Shown one piece after another: positions 38,186 through 46,867 of a stretch of 64,000 nucleotides of DNA. The DNA lies in assembly GCA_024235935.1 (NCBI GenBank), contig JACKLL010000016.1, positions 10,086 to 74,085 on the forward strand, given 5' to 3'. The notes under the pieces were generated by a model that saw only the letters and a list, made by a program, of their open reading frames with translations, did no database searches and was not told the origin of the DNA. Numbering within the stretch: the stretch's first letter is position 1; each line of letters starts with the position of its first letter. The stretch is from Rhodoferax sp. (GTDB taxonomy: Bacteria; Pseudomonadota; Gammaproteobacteria; Burkholderiales; Burkholderiaceae_C). The position numbers and the translations under genes were made by a program.

Positions 38186-38884
38186 TCAGAAAAACTGGTG
38201 GACGTCGCGCAGCGAACTGCCGCTGTACGTGGGCTGGGTGCCCAGCTCCTCGAACGGGACCTGGTAGCGGTTGACCCACAGGGTCTGGTAGCCATACCAG
38301 GTGGCAGCCAGCGCGTCCCAGGCATTGCAGCTGACGAAACCGATCTGCCGGGCCCGCAAGCCGGTGGCCTGCTCGCCCAGGGCATAGGCCTCGGGCGCGG
38401 TCTTGTATTTGCGCACCGGGTCGACACTGATCACATGGTCGAGCAGCTCGGCGAGGCCGGCGGACCTGACCGCGAGGTTCAGCATCGCCGGGTCGCCATT
38501 GCTCAGGATGCCGGTGACGATGCCTCTGGCACGCAGGTCCTGCAGCACTTCGCGGTTCTCAGGAAAAGCGCTCAGGCTGCGGTACTGGTTCATCAGGCGG
38601 TCGATCCGGGCGTCGAAGTCCGCCATGTCGACACTGCCTGCCGGCGCCACCAGCTTCTTGACCGCATACACCAGCGCGCTGCGGGTCAAGTCCCAGAACG
38701 GGCGGTAGTGGGCCCCGTCGTTGCTGGTGGTCACCAGCCTGGAGTACTCGATCTGTTTGTCGCGCCACAACAGACCCAGTGCGTTGCCCTGGCCGGGAAA
38801 CAGCTGTTCAGCCAGCAGCCCGACGCTGTAGACATCGAACAAGGTGCCATAGGCGTCAAAAAGAATGGCTTGCGGTTTCTCCAT
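38186..38884 (-). CDS. (S)-2-haloacid dehalogenase (type II, HAD superfamily)
   Basis: The 232-residue protein starts with the nucleophile motif ILFDAYGTLFDV (Asp10). It has the halide-region Arg/Asn stretch LLWRDKQIEYSRL, the Ser-Asn of GILSNGDPAML, the Lys of PVRKYKTAPEAY and the C-terminal FVSCNAWDALAATWYG. These are the standard residues of L-2-haloacid dehalogenases, which turn haloacetate into glycolate. It lies 33 bases upstream of malate synthase G on the same strand. Some family members act on other substrates, so the exact acid is open. Confidence 0.9.
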   Translation of the reverse strand: MEKPQAILFDAYGTLFDVYSVGLLAEQLFPGQGNALGLLWRDKQIEYSRLVTTSNDGAHYRPFWDLTRSALVYAVKKLVAPAGSVDMADFDARIDRLMNQYRSLSAFPENREVLQDLRARGIVTGILSNGDPAMLNLAVRSAGLAELLDHVISVDPVRKYKTAPEAYALGEQATGLRARQIGFVSCNAWDALAATWYGYQTLWVNRYQVPFEELGTQPTYSGSSLRDVHQFF

Positions 38885-39344
38885 GCTTTGACTGTATTCG
38901 ATACTTTTAAGCTAATTAACCGCTTTGAAGTTCGAAAATATGTGACAAAAATATATGTAATCGGATCGGATGCCTGGATCTTTCCCTGTGCGCACGCGTG
39001 TGTCTGCCGCTGGCGGTCGCCGGGTCCCGGGCGGACGGCCCCACGGGACCGTGTACACCATGGGTTCGCGCAAGCAAGCCCGATGCCAAAGCCGCTGCGA
39101 ACGGGAGAGATCCCGCATCGAAGCGGCGCGAGCGGGATCCGTTTTGCAGCTTGCACGCAGCAGGCCGGCGCAGGGAGCACAATGTGCAATGGAGCGCAAT
39201 TGCACAGAATTAGTACACACATGGCTGCGGGGGCGGGCGGAACCCAGGGCCTGTTTCGTGTACAAACAGCGGGAACAGGGACTCGCCCCAAGAGGCCCGG
39301 CTTGTGCCTTTGCGCTTGCCAGGTGAACCGGTAATATTTATTTG
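38885..39344. promoter_or_regulatory. 460-base intergenic region between haloacid dehalogenase and DUF1631 genes
   Basis: The region divides into an AT-rich segment (38890-38965), which must hold the promoter of the dehalogenase gene and contains the small palindrome GTAT-TCG-ATAC (38894-38904), and a GC-rich remainder. I see no gene, tRNA or repeat in the remainder apart from a CACAAT box at 39178-39183 and the inverted repeat that overlaps it. Confidence 0.5.
39183..39206. promoter_or_regulatory. Perfect inverted repeat at the DUF1631 promoter, candidate operator
   Basis: TGTGCAAT (39183-39190) and ATTGCACA (39199-39206) are perfect inverted copies eight bases apart, so their centres are 16 bases apart, about one and a half helical turns. 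The left arm starts at the last base of a CACAAT -10-like box (39178-39183). Occupancy should therefore affect transcription of the gene that starts at 39345. Confidence 0.5.
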
Positions 39345-41744
39345 ATGTCTGACCATTTGCCCGCCTCGTTGGATGCTGCCTCGCGTACCTTGGTACTGCG
39401 CCACGTCGGCGCAATGATTGCGCGCGTTCAGGCGTATTTCGCGCAGCATCAGGAAGCGCATCTCAAGAAGCTGCGGGCGCATTTCTTCGACCTCGTCGAC
39501 AGCCGCCCGCATACCACGCAGGCGCAGAACCTGCGTACGGCAGGCATCATGCTCGACAAGCAGGCGGCGCTGTTCAACCGGGCGCTGCATGCGGCGCTGC
39601 GTGAGTCGATAGAGGATGAAGTCGAGGCCGTGATGCCCGGCGCGCTGGCGGTGCTGCGGCCGGCAGCCGATAGCGACGACAGCGCCGGGCCCAGCAGCAT
39701 GGCGCTGCTGGACGTTGACGAGATCGAGCGGCACCTGCTGGTCGACCGTGTGGCACAGCGCTTCAACAACCGCTACGACACCCCCCTCAAGGCGCTGACC
39801 GTCAGCGTCGGTGCCTTGCTGCGGCAGGACGAGTTCGCGCTGGTGGACAACCCCTTTCGACCGGCCAGCCTGGTGCGGGCTTTCCTGATGGCCTGGCATT
39901 CCAGCGCGTTCGACCCGGAGGCGGCGGAGGATTTCGTATCCGTGATCGAGCCTGACTGTTCGATCGACTGGGCCCCGCTGTTCGCCGACCTGACCGCCAT
40001 GCTGGTGCGTGCCGGCTACTCAGCCCGACCGGTGCATCGCATCAAGCGCACCGCGGGCGGAGATTCGACTTCGGCCCCCCTGCATCCCGAGTCAGGGCCG
40101 GGTGGCGGTGGCCAAGCCGGTTCCGGCTTCGGCGCACTGGATTCAGGCGGTGGCCCGGGCTCCGGCGGTGGCTTCGGCAGCGGGAATGGCGGCGGTGGAG
40201 GTACCGGGCCTGCGGAGGCCGACGCGGGCGGCGTTCAGGGCATGGCGCGCGGCATTGCTGCCCGGGCCCGGCAGTTTCTGCAGAAACTCGGCTTCGGGGC
40301 GCCGGGCGCCGGTGCGCAGGACGGCGCCTCGGGTTTTGGCGGCGGCGACGGGGGCGGCGACGGGGGCGGCGGTGCGGGCGGGCCCGCCACACGTGTGCCG
40401 GCCGACCCGGGCCTGATGGGTTTTCTCGGCGGACTGCAGGCCGGTGCCGGCTCCTCGCAGTTTCCCGAATGGGCGCGTGGGCAGGACATTGCCGGGCAGA
40501 ATGTCCTGCGCCAGATGCGCGAGCGCGAAGAGGTGCAGCGCGCGCCGGAACTCGATCGCGGCACGGTGGATGCGCTGGCCGAGGTGTTCGACTACGTGTT
40601 TGCCGACAAGGCAATACCGCTGCAACTCAAGTACGTGATCGGTCGCCTGCAGATCCCCGTGCTCAAGGCGGCCATCATCGACCGCGACTTCTTTCTCTCC
40701 AGCTCGCACCCGGCCCGCCAGCTGGTGGACAGCCTGGCCGCCGCTGCCGTCGGCTGGACGCCCGAGATGGGCGAAACCGATCCGCTGTTCGTCTGTATCA
40801 ATGACACGGTCAAGCGGGTGCTGGCCGAGTTCGAGGACGACCTCGACCTGTTTCGCCAGTGCCTGACGGAACTCGAGGTGTTCCTGCAGGCGCATGCCCA
40901 ACGCGCCGAGGTGCAGATCAGGCCCGCCGCGACGCAGGAGCAGCTCAACGAAGCCCGTGAGGGTGCGCTCGCCCATGCCGACGGCGTGGTGCACCAGTGC
41001 ATCCATGCCTTGCCGATCGACGAGCCGCTGGAACCTTTTCTGCTGCCCTTTCTCACGCACCAGTGGCGTGCGGTGCTGGCCGATGCCTGGCTCACGGTCG
41101 ACAGCAACCCGGACGACTGGAAGACCGTGGTAAGGGTCATGGACCAGGTGATCTGGTCGACCCGCCCCAAGCCGCAGCCCGAAGAACGCAGCCGGCTGAT
41201 GGCCTTGCTGCCCGATCTGGTGCGCCAGCTCGACACGCGGCTGGATGCGATCGGCTGGAAGGGCGAGGAGCGCGATCTGTTCACGCGCCGGCTGATTGCC
41301 ACGCACATGCGGGCGATCCGCACCCCCAAGGCCGGTACGCCGGCGCCCGTCGATTCCGGACCGGGCGAACTAGAGACCCAGGCCGGTCGGGCCGCCATTC
41401 AGGAGCTGGACCAGCGCCTGGCGCCGGCGCCGCAGGTCGCGCCCGACCAGTTCGACGCGATGGCGCATGGGCTGGAACGCGGCATGTGGTTCGACTTCGA
41501 ACACGACGCCGACGGGATGCGCCGCTACCGGCTGAGCTGGATCAGCCCGCAGCGCAGCCGCATGCTGTTCACCAACCGTGACGGTTTCGATGCCTTCGTG
41601 CGCTCGCAGCGCGAAGTGGCTGCGCTGCTGCGCGAGGGGCGGCTGACCATCATCGACCAGCAACCCATCGTCAAGCGCGCGATCGACCAGATCATGGCCG
41701 ACGAGCAGGGGCAACCCGAGCGGCTCGAACTGCAGCTGGAGTAG
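39345..41744 (+). CDS. DUF1631 family protein
   Basis: This 799-residue protein matches the large DUF1631 proteins of beta- and gammaproteobacteria, whose function is unknown. The N-terminal third is helical (AASRTLVLRHVGAMIARVQAYF). Then come two glycine-rich tracts at about residues 251-287 and 320-347, separated by an Ala/Arg helix. The conserved C-terminal half contains LKYVIGRLQIPVLKAAIIDRDFF and ends with WISPQRSRMLFTNRDG. That last part resembles the PilZ-like ends of cyclic-di-GMP-related proteins only in outline. I start at the ATG at 39345; a TTG three bases upstream is also possible. Confidence 0.85.
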   Translation: MSDHLPASLDAASRTLVLRHVGAMIARVQAYFAQHQEAHLKKLRAHFFDLVDSRPHTTQAQNLRTAGIMLDKQAALFNRALHAALRESIEDEVEAVMPGALAVLRPAADSDDSAGPSSMALLDVDEIERHLLVDRVAQRFNNRYDTPLKALTVSVGALLRQDEFALVDNPFRPASLVRAFLMAWHSSAFDPEAAEDFVSVIEPDCSIDWAPLFADLTAMLVRAGYSARPVHRIKRTAGGDSTSAPLHPESGPGGGGQAGSGFGALDSGGGPGSGGGFGSGNGGGGGTGPAEADAGGVQGMARGIAARARQFLQKLGFGAPGAGAQDGASGFGGGDGGGDGGGGAGGPATRVPADPGLMGFLGGLQAGAGSSQFPEWARGQDIAGQNVLRQMREREEVQRAPELDRGTVDALAEVFDYVFADKAIPLQLKYVIGRLQIPVLKAAIIDRDFFLSSSHPARQLVDSLAAAAVGWTPEMGETDPLFVCINDTVKRVLAEFEDDLDLFRQCLTELEVFLQAHAQRAEVQIRPAATQEQLNEAREGALAHADGVVHQCIHALPIDEPLEPFLLPFLTHQWRAVLADAWLTVDSNPDDWKTVVRVMDQVIWSTRPKPQPEERSRLMALLPDLVRQLDTRLDAIGWKGEERDLFTRRLIATHMRAIRTPKAGTPAPVDSGPGELETQAGRAAIQELDQRLAPAPQVAPDQFDAMAHGLERGMWFDFEHDADGMRRYRLSWISPQRSRMLFTNRDGFDAFVRSQREVAALLREGRLTIIDQQPIVKRAIDQIMADEQGQPERLELQLE

Positions 41745-41792
41745 CACCCGGTTGAGGGGCCGCAGCCGAGATGGCCGGGCTCTCGGAAGCGC

Positions 41793-42215
41793 CTACGTCA
41801 GAAAGTCGCCACTGGCCTCAGGCTGGAACTGGATCGCCTGCAGTTGTGCGGACGCGGCAAGCCCGTCCGGCCCGTGCCAGCGGGCCACCGCGCCGACGCG
41901 CAGACCGAGCAGTCCTGTGCCGATCGGCGACAGCACGGAGATGCGGCCCTTGGCCGGTTCCGCATCCTGCGGGTAGCACAGCGTCAGCGTGCTTTGGGTG
42001 CCGCTGTTGCAGTCGGTGATCACGACCCGGGAGTTCATCGTGACGGTGTCGCCCGGAATTTCCTCGGGGCTGACCAGGTCGGCGTTGTCGATGACGCTGC
42101 CCAGGCTGTCGGCTGCGTCGGCCGCCAGTGCGACGGCATGGCGGCGGATCAGGTTCTGCAGGCGGATGTGGTCGAGTTCGGTCAGTGTACGGATGGGGAT
42201 GGGTGAATCTTGCAT
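41793..42215 (-). CDS. rnk: GreA/GreB C-terminal-type factor, Rnk-like
   Basis: This 140-residue protein has a short N-terminal coiled part and the GreA/GreB C-terminal domain (DTVTMNSRVVITDC, LTLCYPQDAEPAKGRISVLSPIGTGLLGLRVG). This is the arrangement of Rnk, which binds RNA polymerase near the secondary channel and was found as a regulator of nucleoside diphosphate kinase. The ATG at 42213-42215 is chosen because AGGAG lies seven bases before it. It has a long leader with a striking inverted repeat. Confidence 0.85.
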   Translation of the reverse strand: MQDSPIPIRTLTELDHIRLQNLIRRHAVALAADAADSLGSVIDNADLVSPEEIPGDTVTMNSRVVITDCNSGTQSTLTLCYPQDAEPAKGRISVLSPIGTGLLGLRVGAVARWHGPDGLAASAQLQAIQFQPEASGDFLT

Positions 42216-42596
42216 GGTTTGCTCCTGGGTTCCAAGGGGGCGCATGCACGGGGCATGGGCCAGGCACGCCGAGGCGGGGCCCGGCGATCAGAGGTGCGTG
42301 AGAGGCGGGAGAGGGAGACTAGGCTGATCGCCGGGCGGATGGAAGTGCAGCGGTATGCTGCCCCTCACACTCCGATAGCGGGCACTGTCCACGAAACGCG
42401 CCGACATGCTGCGCTGCGCCCGGGCCGTTGGAGGCCAGGCGTGCACGGAGGGCGTCGGATGCGCGAGTCATGGCCGCATCATAGCCCAGCGGCAGCCTGG
42501 CGGCGCATGAATACCAGTGCCGCGGGTTCACGCGCGAAGCGGTGGATACCCGTTTGCTGCGACGGGGCGTGCCTGGCACAGCTGCCGCATGCGCGC
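42216..42596 (-). promoter_or_regulatory. Long leader/intergenic region upstream of rnk
   Basis: These 381 bases hold no gene I can support. On the minus strand a TATGAT box lies at about 42480-42485, which would start a leader of roughly 250 bases before rnk. A 50-codon frame (MTRASDALRA...) starts just inside it, but it has no ribosome site and reads like leader sequence. The main feature is the 13-base inverted repeat listed separately. Confidence 0.4.
42279..42336 (-). ncRNA. 13-bp perfect stem with CU-rich 32-base loop in the rnk leader
   Basis: GCCCGGCGATCAG (42279-42291) and CTGATCGCCGGGC (42324-42336) are perfect inverted copies. On the minus strand the loop reads as a pyrimidine-rich run with TCTCCCTCTCCC, which is complementary to ribosome-binding sites including the AGGAG of rnk itself 60 bases downstream. 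It could be a leader switch or a small RNA with an anti-ribosome-site loop. Confidence 0.55.
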
Positions 42597-43505
42597 TCAA
42601 GCCTGCTGTCTGGCGCAGGCCTGCAGGTGCGCCACCAGCAATGCAGCAGCCGGCGACAGGGCCTTTTCGTCACGGAAATAGATGGCAAAGCGCCGCTCGA
42701 CCCAGTCCTCCTGCAGGTCCACCAGTTGCAGCAGGCGCTGGTCGGCGTGTGGAGCGACGACTTCACGCGGGATCACGCTGATCGCCAGGTTGGCGCCGAC
42801 CACCCGTTGCACCGCATCCAGGCTGGTCACGACCACGCGCAGACGCATGGTCTTGCCCAGCTCCGCGGCCGCGCGCTGCAGCATCAGCGGAACAGCGCTG
42901 TTGGAGGGCAGGCCGACGAAGTCGTAATCCAGCGTCTGTTCGAACCTCACCCGCGTGCAGCGGGCCAGCGGATGGTCCGGGTGCACCAGCAAGGCCAGGT
43001 GGTCGCTGCGGTACGGGTGCGATGCCAGGCCGGGGTCGTCGATCGCGTCCCAGCAGATGCCCAGCGCCGCCACCCCGTCCCGGATGCCGCGCACCACGTC
43101 CCGGCTCTGGCGTTCTTCGATATGGACCTGGATCGCGGCATGTTCAGGCTGGCGCAGGAACGATGCCACGTCGTCGGCCAGCGACTCTGCCAGTGCCGAC
43201 GCACTGGCCAGCACACGCACCTGGCCCTTGACGCCGGCCGCGTAGGAACCCAGGTCGTGGGCCAGCCGTTCGGCATTGCCCAGCAAGGTGTGCGCATGTT
43301 CGAGCAGGGTCTCGCCGGCGGGCGTGGGTTCCACCCCACGGCGCCTGCGCACCAGCAGACGCACACCCAGGTTCTCCTCGAGCTGGGCCAGCCGTTTGCT
43401 GATGGCCGAGCCAGCCAGATTCGCCCGCTCTCCCGCCCGTGCAATGTTGCGGGTTTCGCAGACGGTCACGAAGAGTCGCAGACTGGTCAGGTCGAGGTCG
43501 CGCAT
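42597..43505 (-). CDS. LysR-family transcriptional regulator
   Basis: This 302-residue protein has the N-terminal winged helix (MRDLDLTSLRLFVTVCETRNIARAGERANLAGSAISKRLAQLEENLGVRLLVRR) and a periplasmic-binding-like effector domain. It is divergent from the HMG-CoA lyase operon across a 124-base gap with a typical LysR box, and is the natural regulator of that operon. The acid that it senses is probably the imported substrate or its CoA ester. Confidence 0.92.
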   Translation of the reverse strand: MRDLDLTSLRLFVTVCETRNIARAGERANLAGSAISKRLAQLEENLGVRLLVRRRRGVEPTPAGETLLEHAHTLLGNAERLAHDLGSYAAGVKGQVRVLASASALAESLADDVASFLRQPEHAAIQVHIEERQSRDVVRGIRDGVAALGICWDAIDDPGLASHPYRSDHLALLVHPDHPLARCTRVRFEQTLDYDFVGLPSNSAVPLMLQRAAAELGKTMRLRVVVTSLDAVQRVVGANLAISVIPREVVAPHADQRLLQLVDLQEDWVERRFAIYFRDEKALSPAAALLVAHLQACARQQA

Positions 43506-43538
43506 GGTGGCTTGCGGCGCGGATTACGCCATTGAGGT

Positions 43539-43553
43539 ATTCCGATCGGGAAT
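43539..43553. promoter_or_regulatory. LysR-type operator (T-N11-A) between the regulator and the HMG-CoA lyase gene
   Basis: ATTCC-GATCG-GGAAT is a perfect inverted repeat that fits the T-N11-A rule of LysR boxes (T at 43540, A at 43552). It lies 33 bases from the regulator start. TAGAAT at 43598-43603 could be the -10 element of the divergent operon. Confidence 0.6.
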
Positions 43554-43629
43554 CATAAGCCTTCCAAATCGTATCAACTGGCGACAATGGGCATGCCTAG
43601 AATGGACGCTCCTCTTACGAGTCCCATTC

Positions 43630-44580
43630 ATGAGCCCAAAATTTCCCCAACAGGTGCATTTGCGTGAAGTCGGCCTGCGCGATGGTCTGCAAAGCATTGC
43701 CACGATCCTGCCCACGGCGCAGAAGCTGGAATGGCTGCGCGCCGCCCATGCGGCCGGCCAACGCGAGATCGAAGTCGGCTCCTTCGTTCCGGCACGGCTG
43801 ATGCCGCAGCTGGCCGATACGGCCGAGGTCGTGGCCTTTGCCCGCACACTGCCGGGCATGGAGACCTCGGTGCTGGTTCCCAATCTCAAAGGGGCGCAAC
43901 TGGCCATCGCCGCACAGGCGGATTCCATGCTGGTGCCGCTGTCGGTGAGCCATGCCCATAGCCTGGCCAATCTGCGCAAGACGCCCGATGAGGTGGTTGC
44001 GGAAATCGGGCGGATCCGCGCCGAGCGCGACGCAGCGGGTTCCCGCACCCGGATCGAAGTCGGCCTGAGCACCGCGTTCGGCTGCACCTTGCAGGGGCCG
44101 GTCGCGCCTTCAGAAGTGATGCGCCTGCTGCAGGCCGTGCTCGATGCCGGCGCCGAGCAGGTCGGCCTGGCCGATACCGTCGGCTATGCCGACCCGCGCA
44201 TGGTGCGCGAACTGTTCGAGGCCGGGCGGCAGATTGCCGGCGACCGGCTGGGCTGCGGCCATTTCCATGACACGCGTGGCCTGGGCCTGGCCAATGTCTA
44301 TGCGGCGCTGGAAACCGGCGTCACACGTTTCGACGCCTGCCTGGGCGGTATCGGCGGCTGCCCGCATGCGCCGGGTGCCAGTGGCAATGTGGCGATGGAA
44401 GACGTGGTCTACCTGATGCGCAGCATGCAGATCGACACCGGCATCGACTTCGACGCGCTGATGGCGATGCGTCGGCAGCTGGCGATCTGGCTGCAGGGCG
44501 AGTCCTTGCATGGCAGCATCTGGAAGGCGGGCCTGCCCAGGACATTGCTGGCGCCAGCGGCCGAGGCCGTTGCAGCATGA
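43630..44580 (+). CDS. Hydroxymethylglutaryl-CoA lyase family protein
   Basis: This 316-residue TIM-barrel lyase has LREVGLRDGLQ at the N-terminus with the catalytic Arg-Asp pair. It also has GHFHDTRGLGLANV with the metal-binding His residues, and the mobile Cys loop GGIGGCPHAPGASGNVAMED. The family splits 3-hydroxy-3-methylglutaryl-CoA or related 3-hydroxy-3-carboxy acyl-CoAs into acetyl-CoA and a ketoacid. The TGA overlaps the ATG of the CoA transferase, so the two act in sequence on one substrate. In this setting citramalyl-CoA-like substrates are as likely as HMG-CoA. Confidence 0.92.
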   Translation: MSPKFPQQVHLREVGLRDGLQSIATILPTAQKLEWLRAAHAAGQREIEVGSFVPARLMPQLADTAEVVAFARTLPGMETSVLVPNLKGAQLAIAAQADSMLVPLSVSHAHSLANLRKTPDEVVAEIGRIRAERDAAGSRTRIEVGLSTAFGCTLQGPVAPSEVMRLLQAVLDAGAEQVGLADTVGYADPRMVRELFEAGRQIAGDRLGCGHFHDTRGLGLANVYAALETGVTRFDACLGGIGGCPHAPGASGNVAMEDVVYLMRSMQIDTGIDFDALMAMRRQLAIWLQGESLHGSIWKAGLPRTLLAPAAEAVAA

Positions 44581-45806
44581 CGGTGGCGGCGTCCGGTTTG
44601 AAGGGGGCGGCCACGCCGCTGCCGCACCAGCCGCTGGCCGGCCTGCGTGTCGTGGAGTTCAGCCACATGGTGATGGGGCCGACCTGCGGCATGGTGCTGG
44701 CCGACATGGGCGCCGAGGTGATCAAGGTCGAGCCGATCGACGGCGACCGCACGCGCCACCTGCTGGGCGCCGGCGCTGGCTTCTTTCCGATGTTCAACCG
44801 CAACAAGAAGAGCATCGCGATCGACCTTCACACACCCGAGGGAGCAGCAGCAGCACGCAAGCTGGCGCTCAGTGCCGACGTGGTGGCCGAGAACTTCAAG
44901 CCCGGCACCATGCGCAAGTACGGCCTGGACTACGCAAGCCTGTCGGCGGTCAACGACCGCATCATCTATGTCAGCCTCAAGGGATTCCTGCCCGGGCCGT
45001 ACGAACACCGCACCGCGCTGGACGAGGTGGTGCAGATGATGGGCGGCCTGGCCTACATGACCGGACGTCCGGGTGACCCGCTGCGTGCAGGTACCAGCGT
45101 CAACGACATCATGGGCGGCATGTTCGGCGCCATCGGTGCGCTCGGCGCGCTGATCCAGCGCGGCATCAGCGGCAAGGGCCAGGAGGTGCAGAGCGCGCTG
45201 TTCGAGAACAACGTGTTCCTGGTCGGCCAGCACATGCTGCAATATGCCATCACCGGCACGCCCGCCGCGCCCATGCCCGACCGCATTTCCGCCTGGGCGG
45301 TGTATGACGTGTTCACGGTCAAGGATGGCGAGCAGATCTTCCTGGCCGCGGTCAGCGACGCACAGTGGAAGACCTTTTGCACCGCGTTCGGCTTTTCCGA
45401 CCTGCTGGCCGACCCGGGCCTGTCCACCAACAACCAGCGTGTCATGGCGCGCGAGCGCATGATGCCGCTGCTGCGCGAGCGCCTGGCGGCGTTTTCGGCG
45501 GATGCGCTCGGCACGCGCTTCGAGCAGCTCGGCTTGCCGTATGCGCCGATCCGCAAGCCGCAAGAGCTGTACCAGGACCCGCACCTGCGCCAGACCGGCG
45601 GCCTGGCCGACATCACCTTGCCCGATGGCGCACGCGCCGGACAGACGGCCGGAACAACCTTGTTGCCGTTCACGATGGACGGCCAGCGGCTGGGCGTGCG
45701 CGTGCAGCCGCCCAAGGCCGGTGAGCACTCGCAGGCCTTGCTGGCGCAGCTGGGGTATTCCGCCGACGAGATCGCGTCACTGCGTGCTGCGCACGCGGTG
45801 GCATGA
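44577..45806 (+). CDS. CaiB/BaiF family CoA transferase (class III)
   Basis: This 409-residue protein moves CoA between carboxylic acids. Class III motifs are the N-terminal LRVVEFSHMVMGPTCGMVLADMGAEVIKVE, FPMFNRNKKSIAIDL and AGTSVNDIMGG, whose Asp is the expected catalytic residue. The gene is coupled to the lyase by an ATGA overlap and followed by a TRAP importer. It therefore probably activates the imported acid to its CoA ester using succinyl-CoA or acetyl-CoA. Confidence 0.92.
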   Translation: MTVAASGLKGAATPLPHQPLAGLRVVEFSHMVMGPTCGMVLADMGAEVIKVEPIDGDRTRHLLGAGAGFFPMFNRNKKSIAIDLHTPEGAAAARKLALSADVVAENFKPGTMRKYGLDYASLSAVNDRIIYVSLKGFLPGPYEHRTALDEVVQMMGGLAYMTGRPGDPLRAGTSVNDIMGGMFGAIGALGALIQRGISGKGQEVQSALFENNVFLVGQHMLQYAITGTPAAPMPDRISAWAVYDVFTVKDGEQIFLAAVSDAQWKTFCTAFGFSDLLADPGLSTNNQRVMARERMMPLLRERLAAFSADALGTRFEQLGLPYAPIRKPQELYQDPHLRQTGGLADITLPDGARAGQTAGTTLLPFTMDGQRLGVRVQPPKAGEHSQALLAQLGYSADEIASLRAAHAVA

Positions 45807-45844
45807 TGTTTTTCCCCCTTCACACAACGACTGGAGACACCGAC

Positions 45845-46852
45845 ATGCCCTACCGCTTTTCCCCTACCTCGCGCCGCCGCGTGCTTGCAGCCGCCATCGC
45901 CATGGCCGTCGCCAGTGGCGCCGGCGCCGCCGACTTCACGATGCGCATCAGCCACCAGTTCCCGCCGACACACCATACGGCACTGAACCTGGAGCAGTTC
46001 GCCAAGGAGGTCAAGGAGATGACCAAGGGCCGGGTCGAGGTGCAGAATTTCGGCGCCGCGCAGCTCTTCAAGCCGAACCAGAACCATCCGGCGGTCGCCA
46101 GCGGCAAGATAGAAGCTGCGGCCATCCTGAGCTTCCAGTGGGGTGGCACGATCCCCGAGATGAGCGTCACCATCATTCCCTACCTGATGACCTCGGTGGC
46201 CAAGCAGAAGGCCTTCATCAAGTCTGATGCGGCCAAGCTGCTGGATGCCAAGATGGCGGCCAAGGGCGTCACCAATATCGCCTGGATGGTCGATACCAAC
46301 GACGGCATCTTCACCTCCAACGGCAAGGCCTTGACGCAGCCATCTGATTTCGCCGGCATGAAGATCCGCGGCTTGAACAAGCTTTTCGACGAGGGTCTGG
46401 TGGCCATGGGGGCTTCGCCGTCGGCGATGCCGGGCTCCGAGGTCTACCAGGCGCTGCAGACCGGCGTCATCGATGCCGGTTTCACCGGCGTCGAGGCGGC
46501 CAACAGCCGCAAGTTCTATGAAGTGCAGAAGTTCGGTGTGGCCTCCAACATCATCCTGGCATTCGACAACCTGGTGGTGAACCCGGCCTGGTGGAAAGGG
46601 CTGCCGGCCGACGTGCGCGGCGCGATCCAGGCGGCTGCCGACAAGGCCGTGGCGCGTTCGATCCGCAAGTCCGACGGCATTCCGCCGGAAAACATCCAGG
46701 TGCTCAACGACAAGGGCATGAAGGCGGTGGCACTGACCAAGGCGCAGGAGAAGGTCATGGCCGATGCGATGCAGCCGGCGGTGAAGAAGGAGTTCCTGCG
46801 CGAGACCGCACCCGACGGCGTGAAGCTGCTCGAGGCGCTCGACAAGCTCTGA
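45845..46852 (+). CDS. TRAP transporter substrate-binding protein, DctP family
   Basis: This 335-residue periplasmic protein has a signal peptide with adjacent arginines (SRRRVLAAAIAMAV, cut near GAGAA). The DctP fold is shown by RISHQFPPTHHTALNLEQFAKEVKEMTKGRVEVQ at the mature N-terminus, GMKIRGL, and the conserved Arg expected to bind the substrate carboxylate. It feeds the DctQM membrane proteins encoded directly after it, 15 bases on. The ATG at 45845 gives the signal peptide; the frame is open 14 codons upstream. Confidence 0.9.
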   Translation: MPYRFSPTSRRRVLAAAIAMAVASGAGAADFTMRISHQFPPTHHTALNLEQFAKEVKEMTKGRVEVQNFGAAQLFKPNQNHPAVASGKIEAAAILSFQWGGTIPEMSVTIIPYLMTSVAKQKAFIKSDAAKLLDAKMAAKGVTNIAWMVDTNDGIFTSNGKALTQPSDFAGMKIRGLNKLFDEGLVAMGASPSAMPGSEVYQALQTGVIDAGFTGVEAANSRKFYEVQKFGVASNIILAFDNLVVNPAWWKGLPADVRGAIQAAADKAVARSIRKSDGIPPENIQVLNDKGMKAVALTKAQEKVMADAMQPAVKKEFLRETAPDGVKLLEALDKL

Positions 46853-46867
46853 TCGGGGCCTGCCGTC

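Noticed and set aside
42319..42474. A 50-codon frame (MTRASDALRA...) in the rnk leader
   Set aside because: It begins about five bases inside the likely promoter, has no ribosome site and runs through the GC-rich leader; nothing supports translation.
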